30,102 nt of DNA from UBA3103 sp002365855 (GTDB lineage: Bacteria; Bacillota; Desulfotomaculia; Desulfotomaculales; Pelotomaculaceae): contig DAOURR010000025.1 of the NCBI GenBank assembly GCA_030627625.1, positions 1 through 30,102 of the forward strand. The letters are read 5' to 3'. The position numbers and the translations under genes are program-made. Of the stretch, positions 8,166-15,455 are shown one piece after another. Position 1 is the first letter of the stretch. Every line of letters begins with the position of its first letter. The notes beneath the pieces were generated by a model. That model searched no databases. It saw only the letters and a list, made by a program, of their open reading frames with translations, and had not been told where the DNA came from.

Positions 8166-8232
8166 CGCGTTGGTTTACGTTTTTTTGAAAAGAATTTGCT
8201 ACCGGCTTTTATCGCTTTCATCCAATGTTTTC

Positions 8233-8261
8233 TTGACTGTCTGTAACTTGTGTGCTATAAT
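8233..8261 (+). promoter_or_regulatory. Promoter of the infC operon
   Basis: TTGACT (8233-8238), 17 bases, TATAAT (8256-8261), with an extended -10 TG at 8253-8254. It lies 68 bases after the thrS stop codon and gives a leader of about 165 bases. Confidence 0.88.
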
Positions 8262-8289
8262 TCCATTCTGTAAATACATTGTTCTGACA

Positions 8290-8402
8290 AGTAGAAGCCA
8301 TCCGCTTCTCACCTTGCGACGCGCTTTGTAATAGCGTTGCCTGTAAGGTATTTTAAAATAGCTTGATTTTGAGCGGGTGGGTAACCCGCTTTATTTTATT
8401 TT
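8290..8402 (+). ncRNA. L20/IF3-type ribosomal-protein leader with terminator
   Basis: The leader between promoter and infC has three possible stems: AGAAGC/GCTTCT (8293-8298 with 8304-8309), a long bulged pairing ACCTTGCGACGC with GCGTTGCCTGTAAGGT (8310-8349), and a terminal hairpin AGCGGGT/ACCCGCT (8372-8378 with 8384-8390) followed by a T-rich tract. The position before infC-rpmI-rplT and the final intrinsic terminator match the leader through which L20 represses this operon in low-GC Gram-positives. I recognise it by context and layout rather than by every consensus base. Confidence 0.65.
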
Positions 8403-8433
8403 GTATAAATTTTAACGGGGAGGTGAACCTACT

Positions 8434-8949
8434 ATTTCAAAAGATTTCCGAGTCAATGATGAGATAAGGGCCAGAGAAGTCAGGCTAATTGATGGAGATG
8501 GCTCTCAACTCGGCATTTTTTCCTCAAGAGATGCCCTGCGTCTGGCAGAGGAGAAACAGCTGGATCTTGTGGAGATATCGCCCGCTGCCAAGCCGCCGGT
8601 CTGCAAGATCATGGATTTTGGCAGATATAAGTATGAACAAAGCAAGCGCGAAAAAGAGGCCAGAAAAAAACAGAAGATCATTAATGTCAAGGAAGTAAAG
8701 TTTCGTCCTAACATTGAGGAACATGATTTCGATGTCAAGGTCAAGAACGCAACCCGGTTCTTAAAGGATGGCGACAAAGTTAAAGCAACTATTATTTTCC
8801 GAGGGCGGGAAATTGTTCATACCCAAAACGGTCAGAGGCTGCTGAAAAGGCTGGCTGAAAGTGTCCAGGATTTTTCTGCGGTTGAAAGGCAGCCAAAGTT
8901 AGAAGGAAAAAACATGATAATGATCTTGTCGCCTAAACTGGATAACTAG
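8434..8949 (+). CDS. infC: Translation initiation factor IF-3 (ATT start)
   Basis: IF-3 binds the 30S subunit and checks the initiator tRNA and start codon. The frame is open from ATT at 8434, 9 bases after GGGGAGGT (8417-8424), and encodes 171 aa, the family length, beginning ISKDFRVNDEIRAREVRLI. The first ATG in frame (8569) would remove the N-terminal domain, so it is not the start. Rare ATT/ATC starts are well known in infC, where they allow IF-3 to limit its own synthesis. The N-terminal domain covers about 1-75 and the C-terminal domain about 85-171, joined by a lysine-rich linker. It heads the operon with rpmI and rplT. Confidence 0.95.
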   Translation: MSKDFRVNDEIRAREVRLIDGDGSQLGIFSSRDALRLAEEKQLDLVEISPAAKPPVCKIMDFGRYKYEQSKREKEARKKQKIINVKEVKFRPNIEEHDFDVKVKNATRFLKDGDKVKATIIFRGREIVHTQNGQRLLKRLAESVQDFSAVERQPKLEGKNMIMILSPKLDN

Positions 8950-8966
8950 GAAGGAGCTGCATTAAT

Positions 8967-9158
8967 TTGCCCAAGATCAAGACCCACCGTGGGGCTGCCA
9001 AGCGCTTTAAGAAGACGGCAGGCGGGAAGTTTAAGGTTGAACACGCATTTCACAGTCACATTCTGGGTAAAAAGTCTGCCAAAAGGAAGCGCGGTCTCCG
9101 CAAGGGCACCATCGCCAGTACGGCCGATGCTAATCGCCTGAGAAGGATGCTGCCCTAA
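8967..9158 (+). CDS. rpmI: 50S ribosomal protein L35
   Basis: A 63-aa, strongly basic protein with the L35 signature PKIKTHRGAAKRFKKTAGGK at its N-terminus and a basic middle (KKSAKRKRGLRK). The start is TTG at 8967, set by AAGGAGC 10 bases upstream; no ATG is possible there. It lies 17 bases after infC and 25 before rplT, the conserved order. Confidence 0.97.
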   Translation: MPKIKTHRGAAKRFKKTAGGKFKVEHAFHSHILGKKSAKRKRGLRKGTIASTADANRLRRMLP

Positions 9159-9183
9159 AACATTGTCATAAGGAGGAGTTACC

Positions 9184-9537
9184 ATGTCACGGGCGAAAAG
9201 CAGTGTGGTTTCACGTAATAGGCACAGAAAGATATTAAAACTGGCAAAAGGTTACCGGGGGGCCAAGAGCAAGCTATACCGTGTCGCTAACCAGCAGGTG
9301 ATGAAGTCGCTGGTATATGCTTACCGCGACCGGCGGGTTAGAAAGCGCGACTTCAGGAAGCTCTGGATCGCCAGGATAAACGCTGCGGCCAGGATGAACG
9401 GCATCTCATACAGCAGATTTATGAACGGACTAAAGATAGCCGGGGTAGACATTAACAGGAAAATCCTGGCTGATATGGCTGTCAACGATGCACCAGCTTT
9501 TGGACAGTTGGTAGAGATGGCTAAAACCAAACTTTAA
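9184..9537 (+). CDS. rplT: 50S ribosomal protein L20
   Basis: L20 binds 23S rRNA early in 50S assembly and represses its own operon through the leader RNA. The 117-aa product is very basic, with the family's N-terminus (SRAKSSVVSRNRHRKILKLA) and the globular C-terminal half containing WIARINAAARMNGISYSRF. ATG at 9184 follows AAGGAGG. It is the last gene of the infC operon, with a terminator 24 bases on. Confidence 0.97.
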   Translation: MSRAKSSVVSRNRHRKILKLAKGYRGAKSKLYRVANQQVMKSLVYAYRDRRVRKRDFRKLWIARINAAARMNGISYSRFMNGLKIAGVDINRKILADMAVNDAPAFGQLVEMAKTKL

Positions 9538-9561
9538 AATCTTCAAAAAAAAATTATATTT

Positions 9562-9594
9562 AAAAAAGCGTGGTCTGGAAGCCATGCTTTTTTT
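9562..9594 (+). terminator. Intrinsic terminator of infC-rpmI-rplT
   Basis: A 12-bp stem (9562-9573 with 9582-9593, one G-T pair, 8-base loop) has A-rich and T-rich flanks, so it could also act on the opposite strand. Confidence 0.85.
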
Positions 9595-9669
9595 GATCTT
9601 TCCTTTTTTTTTAATTTTGATATAATTTCCTTGTCATTTCTAAATTTTATTTGCTGAATGGAGATTAAA

Positions 9670-10317
9670 ATGAAACAATTTGCCGTGATCGGGCTAGGAC
9701 GTTTTGGTAAAAGTTTGGCGCTTACACTCTCCAAAATAGGCTATGATGTGTTGGCTGTGGATACCAACGAAGATAAGGTAAATGAGATTATGGACAGCGT
9801 CACTCATGCCGTCCAGATGGACGCAATGGACGAGCAAGCCCTGAAAGCGTTGGGGATACGCAACTTCGACGTAGTTATAGTTGCCATTGGCCAGGACATC
9901 CAGTCAAACATCTTGGTCACGGTGATGCTCAAGGAAATGGGTATCAAGAAAGTGGTAGCCAAGGCTGTTACGGAACTCCACGGAAAGGTTCTGGAGAGGG
10001 TCGGCGCCGATAAGGTTGTATATCCTGAAAGGGACATGGGGAACCGGGTGGCGCATGCTCTTGTTTCAAAGAACATACTGGACCAGATTAACATTTCCCC
10101 CGATTACAGCATCGTTGAGCTAATAGCTCCAGAGGAGTTTGTCAGAAAAACACTTGCTGATTCCGCAATCAGGATGAAGCACGGGGTCACCGTGCTGGCC
10201 ATCAGGCGCGGCAACAATGTCATAATTTCCCCCGGGGCCAAGCAGGTAGTTGAAGAAGGTGATTTACTGGTTGTCGTGGGGCGCAACGAACGTTTAAGAG
10301 ATTTAGAGGAAAGGTAG
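9670..10317 (+). CDS. ktrA: KtrA/TrkA-type potassium-uptake regulatory subunit
   Basis: This 215-aa cytoplasmic RCK protein gates a K+ channel-like subunit in response to nucleotides. The RCK_N Rossmann motif is VIGLGRFGKSLA near the N-terminus, with an acidic residue in AVDTNEDK that contacts the ligand. The RCK_C domain spans about residues 135-215 (SIVELIAPEEF to DLLVVVGRNERL). I prefer ATG 9670 because GGAG lies 5-8 bases before it; the in-frame ATG at 9658 has no ribosome site. An extended -10 (TGATATAAT, ending 9626) lies just upstream. No ktrB/trkH partner is in the window. Confidence 0.9.
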   Translation: MKQFAVIGLGRFGKSLALTLSKIGYDVLAVDTNEDKVNEIMDSVTHAVQMDAMDEQALKALGIRNFDVVIVAIGQDIQSNILVTVMLKEMGIKKVVAKAVTELHGKVLERVGADKVVYPERDMGNRVAHALVSKNILDQINISPDYSIVELIAPEEFVRKTLADSAIRMKHGVTVLAIRRGNNVIISPGAKQVVEEGDLLVVVGRNERLRDLEER

Positions 10318-10325
10318 GTATACCG

Positions 10326-11123
10326 GTGGTTGGCAGGCAAAATCCCCGGGTCAGTTACCTTCGCCGTCTTGGGAACCGCCGTTTCAGGGACCAGGAAAAA
10401 AAGTTTATTGTGGAGGGCGCCCGTTTCGTATGGGAGGCTTTGAATTCTGCCTGGCCGGTTGAAATGCTGGTTTATACCTGTAAAATAATTGGAAATCAGC
10501 GCGGGGAAGCCTGTTTGGAAATAGCTTCCGGCAGGGGCATAAGTATTATTGAGATGGAAGAGAATCTATTTTCGAAATTGTCCGGAACAGATACGCCTCA
10601 GGGACTCATGGCCGTAGTACGGCAGCGTGAAACCATACCGCAAGATTTGCAGGCCGCAGACATGCCTGATTTACTGGTGGTAGTCGACGGGGTGCAGGAT
10701 CCTGGTAATTTGGGTACCATTGTGCGGTCGGCTGACGCAGCGGCGGCCAGCGGCGTCATTGTCCTGAAAGGATCGGCTGATGTGTACAACCCAAAAGCAC
10801 TGCGTGCTACCATGGGTTCCATTTTCCACGTGCCGGTGCTGCAGGATTATTCTTCAAATGAGGTCATGTCTTATTTGAAACTCAGGCAGATAAAAACTAT
10901 AGCGGGAGACCCATACGGCGGAAAGGCTGTTTATGACAGCGATCTGACCGTGCCCTGCGCGCTGGTAGTCGGGAATGAAGCCAGAGGCGCCGGGACCGCT
11001 GTTATGGAAAAGGTGGATGAGCGTGTGCGCATACCCATGCCAGGAAAGGCTGAATCCCTGAATGTCGCAATTTCCACAGCGATTCTCCTATACGAGGCGA
11101 TTAGGCAGCGCAGTGCAAGATAG
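10326..11123 (+). CDS. SpoU/TrmH-family RNA 2'-O-methyltransferase
   Basis: The 265-aa protein has an N-terminal substrate-binding domain (L30e-like, about 1-95) and a C-terminal SPOUT knot. SPOU motifs are clear: VVDGVQDPGNLGTIVRSADA (about 118-137), ALVVGNEARG (about 217-226) and IPMPGKAESLNVAISTAILL near 237-256. It would methylate a ribose in rRNA or tRNA; the exact site is not evident. GTG 10326 starts 8 bases after the ktrA stop. Placement just before pheS is the same as ysgA in Bacillus subtilis. Confidence 0.93.
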   Translation: MVGRQNPRVSYLRRLGNRRFRDQEKKFIVEGARFVWEALNSAWPVEMLVYTCKIIGNQRGEACLEIASGRGISIIEMEENLFSKLSGTDTPQGLMAVVRQRETIPQDLQAADMPDLLVVVDGVQDPGNLGTIVRSADAAAASGVIVLKGSADVYNPKALRATMGSIFHVPVLQDYSSNEVMSYLKLRQIKTIAGDPYGGKAVYDSDLTVPCALVVGNEARGAGTAVMEKVDERVRIPMPGKAESLNVAISTAILLYEAIRQRSAR

Positions 11124-11182
11124 AGCAAGGTTTATAGACAATAACAGGGTCTGTAGATGCTTGATTTTTCAGTCAAACTTCC

Positions 11183-11211
11183 TTGTCATCAATTTTTGCT
11201 TGTGGTATAAT
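11183..11211 (+). promoter_or_regulatory. Promoter of the YqzL-pheST unit
   Basis: TTGTCA (11183-11188), 17 bases, TATAAT (11206-11211), with an extended -10 TG at 11203-11204. Transcription from here produces a leader of about 540 bases before pheS. Confidence 0.85.
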
Positions 11212-11248
11212 CAATCCGAAAAGGTCCCCAAAAAATTGAGGAAAGGCT

Positions 11249-11282
11249 GTGGTTAAATTGTTATTAACCGCCGAATTTTTTT
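11249..11282 (+). terminator. Terminator-like hairpin over the YqzL start codon
   Basis: GTGGTTAA (11249-11256) pairs with TTAACCGC (11264-11271), 8 bp with two wobble-type pairs and a 7-base loop; after four bases comes a run of seven Ts (11276-11282). It is about 30 bases downstream of the likely transcription start and includes the GTG start codon. It could attenuate transcription or mask the start, or be a by-product of the coding sequence. Confidence 0.4.
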
Positions 11283-11350
11283 GGAGGCTGTTTGAGGCTA
11301 CAGGATCTATAAAGGCGTACATAATATACAGGAGGTTGGCCGTACATTAA
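11249..11350 (+). CDS. yqzL: YqzL-like small protein, 33 aa
   Basis: A short open frame in the leader starts at GTG 11249, 7 bases after GAGG (11238-11241), and ends at TAA 11348-11350. The core TAEFFWRLFEATGSIKAY followed by IIYRRL fits the pattern of the YqzL family (aromatic-W-x-LF-x-x-TG-x-I-x-x-Y-hydrophobic pair). YqzL proteins are tiny and of unknown function; in Bacillus subtilis yqzL lies between era and recO. A TTG at 11258 is an alternative start. It is too short for standard gene finders. The family call comes from memory of the pattern and should be tested by a profile search. Confidence 0.7.
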   Translation: MVKLLLTAEFFWRLFEATGSIKAYIIYRRLAVH

Positions 11351-11420
11351 GATGGTATGATGCTGACGTATACAGATAAATAATGGGCCTTACATATTTA
11401 CAATTAAAGGTAAATAGTGA

Positions 11421-11699
11421 TGAAGGGGATAAGTAGATGAACGGCGTTCTGCAGGGAAGGAGGGTCAATGGACTGGAAGCCCTCCTAGAATCAGGTTCTT
11501 TGAAGTTCACCCCGGAACTGCAGCTGAACGTTTAACCAGTAGGTGTCGCCGGTTCTTCTACCGTTATCGGAAGGCGTATCGTGTTTTTTATTTTATCACG
11601 TTTTTGGTTATTGGTTTACGCTTAGCAAAGGTGTAAACTAGAGGGTGGTACTGCGGAATGATTATCCGTCCCTGTAGAGGGGCGGGTTTTATTTTTTTT
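11421..11699 (+). ncRNA. Phenylalanine T-box leader of pheS
   Basis: The T-box core AGGGTGGTACTGCGG is at 11642-11656. Stem I begins near 11424 with AGTA at 11432-11435. The specifier TTC is at 11506-11508 within GAAGTTCACC, the usual GAA-x-NNN-A/C setting. Phenylalanine matches the downstream pheS-pheT genes. The core differs from the thrS one in two bases (GGTACTGCGG in place of GGAACCGCGG), within the known variation. Confidence 0.9.
11665..11699 (+). terminator. T-box terminator before pheS
   Basis: CCGTCCCT (11666-11673) pairs with AGGGGCGG (11678-11685), one G-T pair and a 4-base loop, followed by TTTTATTTTTTTT. The first strand overlaps the region needed by the antiterminator. Confidence 0.88.
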
Positions 11700-11761
11700 C
11701 AATAACTGGGAAATATTATAAAGAAGCTGCTGCTTGGAGTTTTATAATGGAGGTATAGGTA

Positions 11762-12784
11762 ATGGAAAGAAAACTTAAGATGCTCGGTGATGAAGCCTGC
11801 AGGTCGATGGCTGCCGCCGGATCCCTGGATGAACTTAATGAAATCAGGGTCAGGTATCTGGGAAAAAAGGGTGAGCTGACTCAGGTGCTGCGTGGCATGG
11901 GTAACCTCAGCGCCGGGGAAAGGCCCCGAATCGGCCAGGCGGCTAACGAAGTAAGAGCTGTTATCGAAGAAGAACTGACGGCAAGGACATCCGCGCTGAA
12001 AAAGCTGGTCAAAGAGCAGAGGCTGCGCGGTGAGAGCATAGATGTAACACTTCCCGGCACTCCTTTTCCAAGGGGTGGTAAACACCCTCTGAATCTGGTG
12101 TTTGAGGAGATTCAGGAGATATTTCTCAGCCTGGGGTACAGCATCGCTGACGGCCCGGAGGTGGAGACCGACTACTATAACTTTGAGGCGCTTAACCTGC
12201 CTAAAGACCACCCGGCCCGGGATATGCAGGACACGTTTTTTGTCGGCAGTGAAACCCTCCTGCGTACCCATACCTCTCCGGTTCAGGTAAGGACTATGGA
12301 AAAGACAGCCCCGAAGCTGCCCGTCAAAATAATAGTTCCCGGAAAAGTTTATCGCCGTGACGATGACGCCACCCACTCACCGATGTTTCACCAGGTGGAA
12401 GGGCTGGCGGTTGACCGTCGCATAACATTTAGCGACCTTAAGGGAACACTGGATCTCTTTCTCAGGGAAATGTTCGGCCCGGAAACCAGGACCCGCTTTC
12501 GTCCGAGCTACTTCCCTTTCACCGAGCCCAGCGCGGAAATAGATATATCATGTGCCACCTGCGGGGGGAGCGGCTGCAGGGTTTGTTCCCATACCGGCTG
12601 GCTGGAAATACTCGGCACCGGGATGGTACATCCCAGGGTTTTGGAAATATCGGGGTACAACTCCGAGGAAGTGACCGGATTTGCCTTTGGAATGGGGGTG
12701 GAGCGGGTGACCATGTTAAAATACGGCATTGATGACATGCGCTTGCTCTTTGAAAACGACCTGCGCTTTTTACAACAATTTTAA
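11762..12784 (+). CDS. pheS: Phenylalanyl-tRNA synthetase alpha subunit
   Basis: PheS is the catalytic chain of the alpha2-beta2 enzyme that charges tRNA-Phe. The 340-aa product has the N-terminal coiled-coil arm (about 1-85), then the class II core: motif 2 with YRRDDDATHSPMFHQVEG (about 199-216) and motif 3 with GFAFGMGVERVTMLKYGI near 299-316. A cysteine cluster CATCGGSGCRVC lies near 263-274, as in many Firmicute PheS proteins. ATG 11762 follows a GGAGGTATAGGTA site. It is controlled by the T-box; the partner gene pheT follows after an unusual 244-bp spacer. Confidence 0.97.
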   Translation: MERKLKMLGDEACRSMAAAGSLDELNEIRVRYLGKKGELTQVLRGMGNLSAGERPRIGQAANEVRAVIEEELTARTSALKKLVKEQRLRGESIDVTLPGTPFPRGGKHPLNLVFEEIQEIFLSLGYSIADGPEVETDYYNFEALNLPKDHPARDMQDTFFVGSETLLRTHTSPVQVRTMEKTAPKLPVKIIVPGKVYRRDDDATHSPMFHQVEGLAVDRRITFSDLKGTLDLFLREMFGPETRTRFRPSYFPFTEPSAEIDISCATCGGSGCRVCSHTGWLEILGTGMVHPRVLEISGYNSEEVTGFAFGMGVERVTMLKYGIDDMRLLFENDLRFLQQF

Positions 12785-12792
12785 AGAAATAA

Positions 12793-12995
12793 TCACAGGA
12801 TTTACAGGATTATTTGGATTAACGGGATAGGTTGTAAGTATTTAGGATTCATGTCATATAAATAGAAGTGAATATTAAAAAATCTCTTCTCTAATGAAAA
12901 AGAATAAATAAGAGGAATAAATATATGTAAGTTTTTACATAAATATTTTTTAAAATAAATCTTGTAAATCAAGTTAATCCTTGTTAATCATGTGA
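12793..12995. repeat. MITE-like insert between pheS and pheT
   Basis: The gap has two imperfect inverted arms of about 36 bases: 12793-12828 and 12958-12995. Each is built from GATTWACAGGATTA-like units (the left reads ACAGGATTTACAGGATTA; the reverse complement of the right reads ACATGATTAACAAGGATTA). About three quarters of positions match with small gaps. The interior is very AT-rich, has no open frame, and contains a small hairpin (ATGTAA/TTACAT, 12925-12940). Similar GATTTACAGGATTA stretches occur between genes in many bacteria. Origin as a miniature mobile element is inference; no target duplication was established. Confidence 0.5.
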
Positions 12996-13028
12996 AATCG
13001 TTATCTTTTAAATGAGGAGGTATCTTAC

Positions 13029-15452
13029 GTGAGAGTATCTTATAAATGGCTGCAGGAATTTGTTGATATAGATATATCCCCGCAGGAGTTGGCGGATCGC
13101 CTTACCCTGGCAGGAATAACTGTTGAAGGTGTTATTGAACTGGGAAAAGGTATCGAAAAAGTGGTCACAGGCAGGATTGAATCGCTCGCGACCCACCCTA
13201 ACGCTGACAAACTTATGGTGTCATCCGTCAATGTTGGGACAGAAAATCTGCAGATAATAACCGCAGCCACCAACGTGCGGGAGGGAGATGTCATTCCTGT
13301 TGCCATTGAAGGGGCCAGGTTGGCCAGCGGTCTTGTCATTAAAAAGGCGAAGCTTAGAGGGGTGGAATCAAGAGGGATGATGTGCTCCGGACAGGAGTTG
13401 GGGATTGATCCCAAAACCATGGCTTCCGAGCAGGCCCATGGCATAATGATCCTGCCCCCGGGCACTGCCCTGGGTAAAGACGCTAAAGAAATCCTGGGAC
13501 TTGATGATTTCATCCTGGAACTGGACCTTACCCCGAACCGTGGGGATTGCCTTTCTATAATCGGTGTCGCCCGTGAGGCTGCCGCCCTTTTGGGGAGGTC
13601 GCTGAAGCAGGTTCAGCCGCGTTTTTCTGAACTGCCGGAAAGGATAGATGGGTTGTTCCGCGTTGACATATCGGACGTTGACTTGTGCCGGCGCTTTTCG
13701 GGCAGGCTGATCAAAAATGTTCATGTTGGCCGTTCGCCGCTTTGGATGCAGCAGCGTCTTCGCTCAGCTGGAATCAGGCCAATCAACAATATCGTTGATG
13801 TTACTAATTATGTCATGCTCGAACTGGGCCAGCCCATGCATGCTTTTGACTACAATTTGCTTAAAGACGGGCATATTATTGTCCGCAGGTCCAGAAAAGG
13901 GGAGAAAATTGTCTCCCTGGACGGCAGTGAGCGCTCTCTCACTCCCGATATGCTGGTAATTGCTGACCCCTCGGGTCCGGTAGGTATAGCCGGAGTAATG
14001 GGTGGACTTGCCACCGAGGTAACCGAAAAATCAGTCTCAATTTTACTTGAGTCCGCTTTTTTTAATCCAATCAGCATCCGTAGAACATCAAAGTCCCTGG
14101 GCCTTCGTTCTGAAGCTTCTCTGCGTTTTGAAAAAGGAATAGACATAGGCGGGTGCGCCAGGGCGGCCGACCGGGCCGCACAGCTGATCGCGGATATGGG
14201 AGCGGGAGACGTGGTATCCGGCATAGTGGACAATGTCCCGCTGCCCATACAGGAGCGGACGGTTACGTTCAGGCCGACCCGGGCTACCTACGTGCTGGGG
14301 GTGGAAATATCAGGAGATGAAGCCTTAAGGATCCTGAAAAGCCTTAATTTTTCTGTACAGGATTCAGGTGAAAACATGCTGGTAACCGTTCCCACTTACC
14401 GGGTAGATGTAAACTTGGAAGTCGACCTGATAGAAGAAATTGCGAGAATGTATGGTTACAACCGGGTGCCTGATACCCTGCCATTCGGTCAGTCTACCCG
14501 GGGTCTTAAAACAAGGCAGCAGTCATTCATTGAAAAGATCCGCTGCGTCCTGGCGGAGGCCGGCCTGTACGAAGTAGTAACCTACAGCTTTATCAGCCCC
14601 AGGGTTTTTGATAATTTAAACCTGCCTGCGAAGAGCACGCTTAGGAATACCATTAAAGTAACTAATCCCCTGAGCGAAGAACAGTCTGTGATGCGCACCA
14701 TATTGCTTCCTGGCCTGATCGAGGTACTGTCCAGAAATTACAGCCGCCAGGTCCGGGATGGGGCCATTTTTGAGATCGGTCGTATCTTTTATCCCCAGGC
14801 TGAAGGACACATTCCGGATGAGCGCCCGGTGCTCTCCGGGGCGGTGATGGGGAGTTCGTCCGCCAGCTGGAACAGGAAGCCATTTGAGATGGATTTTTAT
14901 TACTTGAAGGGCGTACTGGAAAAACTATTTAGAAACCTAGGGACCGGAGAAATAGAATTTCGCTCGGATACAGCTCACACCAGTTTTCACCCGGGACGGA
15001 CCGCTTCACTGGAAGCAGGGGGGGAAAGGCTGGGAATACTCGGCGAACTGCATCCTGACGTGGCCGAGAATTTCGGGCTGCCGGAGAAGGTTACGGCTTT
15101 TGAAATAGATCTAAACATCCTTATGGCTGCTTCCGGCAGACCTGTATCCTATATTAATCTGCCAAGGTTTCCCGGTGTAGAGCGTGATATGGCGATTATC
15201 GTCCAGCAGGGGATTCCTTCTTCTGAAATCTTTAATGTCATCAGGCTAGCCGGGGGAGAACTGCTGCGTTCTATTCAGCTGTTTGATATTTATCGTGGGG
15301 CACAGGTTCCAGAGGGATTTCAAAGCATGGCTTTTTCAATGAAATTCCAGGCTGAAGACCGCACCCTTACTGATGCGGAGGTTTCAGAGAGAACAGAAGC
15401 TATTTCCAGAGACCTCGCTCATAAATTCAATGTTGAACTGCGGGTTAAATAA
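13029..15452 (+). CDS. pheT: Phenylalanyl-tRNA synthetase beta subunit
   Basis: PheT provides tRNA binding, editing of mischarged tyrosine and structural domains of PheRS. The 807-aa product has the full set: N-terminal EMAP-like tRNA-binding OB fold (about 40-155, with THPNADKL), B3/B4 editing domain (about 210-385), B5 domain (about 400-475, with LRILKSLNFSV), a catalytic-like core and the C-terminal ferredoxin-fold anticodon-binding domain (from about 715, FPGVERDMAIIV). The GTG start at 13029 follows GAGGAGGT. It probably depends on read-through from pheS across the 244-bp insert. It is convergent with the slipin gene, whose end is 3 bases away. Confidence 0.97.
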   Translation: MRVSYKWLQEFVDIDISPQELADRLTLAGITVEGVIELGKGIEKVVTGRIESLATHPNADKLMVSSVNVGTENLQIITAATNVREGDVIPVAIEGARLASGLVIKKAKLRGVESRGMMCSGQELGIDPKTMASEQAHGIMILPPGTALGKDAKEILGLDDFILELDLTPNRGDCLSIIGVAREAAALLGRSLKQVQPRFSELPERIDGLFRVDISDVDLCRRFSGRLIKNVHVGRSPLWMQQRLRSAGIRPINNIVDVTNYVMLELGQPMHAFDYNLLKDGHIIVRRSRKGEKIVSLDGSERSLTPDMLVIADPSGPVGIAGVMGGLATEVTEKSVSILLESAFFNPISIRRTSKSLGLRSEASLRFEKGIDIGGCARAADRAAQLIADMGAGDVVSGIVDNVPLPIQERTVTFRPTRATYVLGVEISGDEALRILKSLNFSVQDSGENMLVTVPTYRVDVNLEVDLIEEIARMYGYNRVPDTLPFGQSTRGLKTRQQSFIEKIRCVLAEAGLYEVVTYSFISPRVFDNLNLPAKSTLRNTIKVTNPLSEEQSVMRTILLPGLIEVLSRNYSRQVRDGAIFEIGRIFYPQAEGHIPDERPVLSGAVMGSSSASWNRKPFEMDFYYLKGVLEKLFRNLGTGEIEFRSDTAHTSFHPGRTASLEAGGERLGILGELHPDVAENFGLPEKVTAFEIDLNILMAASGRPVSYINLPRFPGVERDMAIIVQQGIPSSEIFNVIRLAGGELLRSIQLFDIYRGAQVPEGFQSMAFSMKFQAEDRTLTDAEVSERTEAISRDLAHKFNVELRVK

Positions 15453-15455
15453 TTA

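Noticed and set aside
9658..9669. Upstream ATG for ktrA
   Set aside because: The only ribosome site (GGAG at 9661-9664) lies after this ATG and fits the one at 9670.
12793..12995. CRISPR-like array
   Set aside because: The GATTWACAGGATTA units are adjacent and degenerate with no regular spacers, so they are not a CRISPR array.
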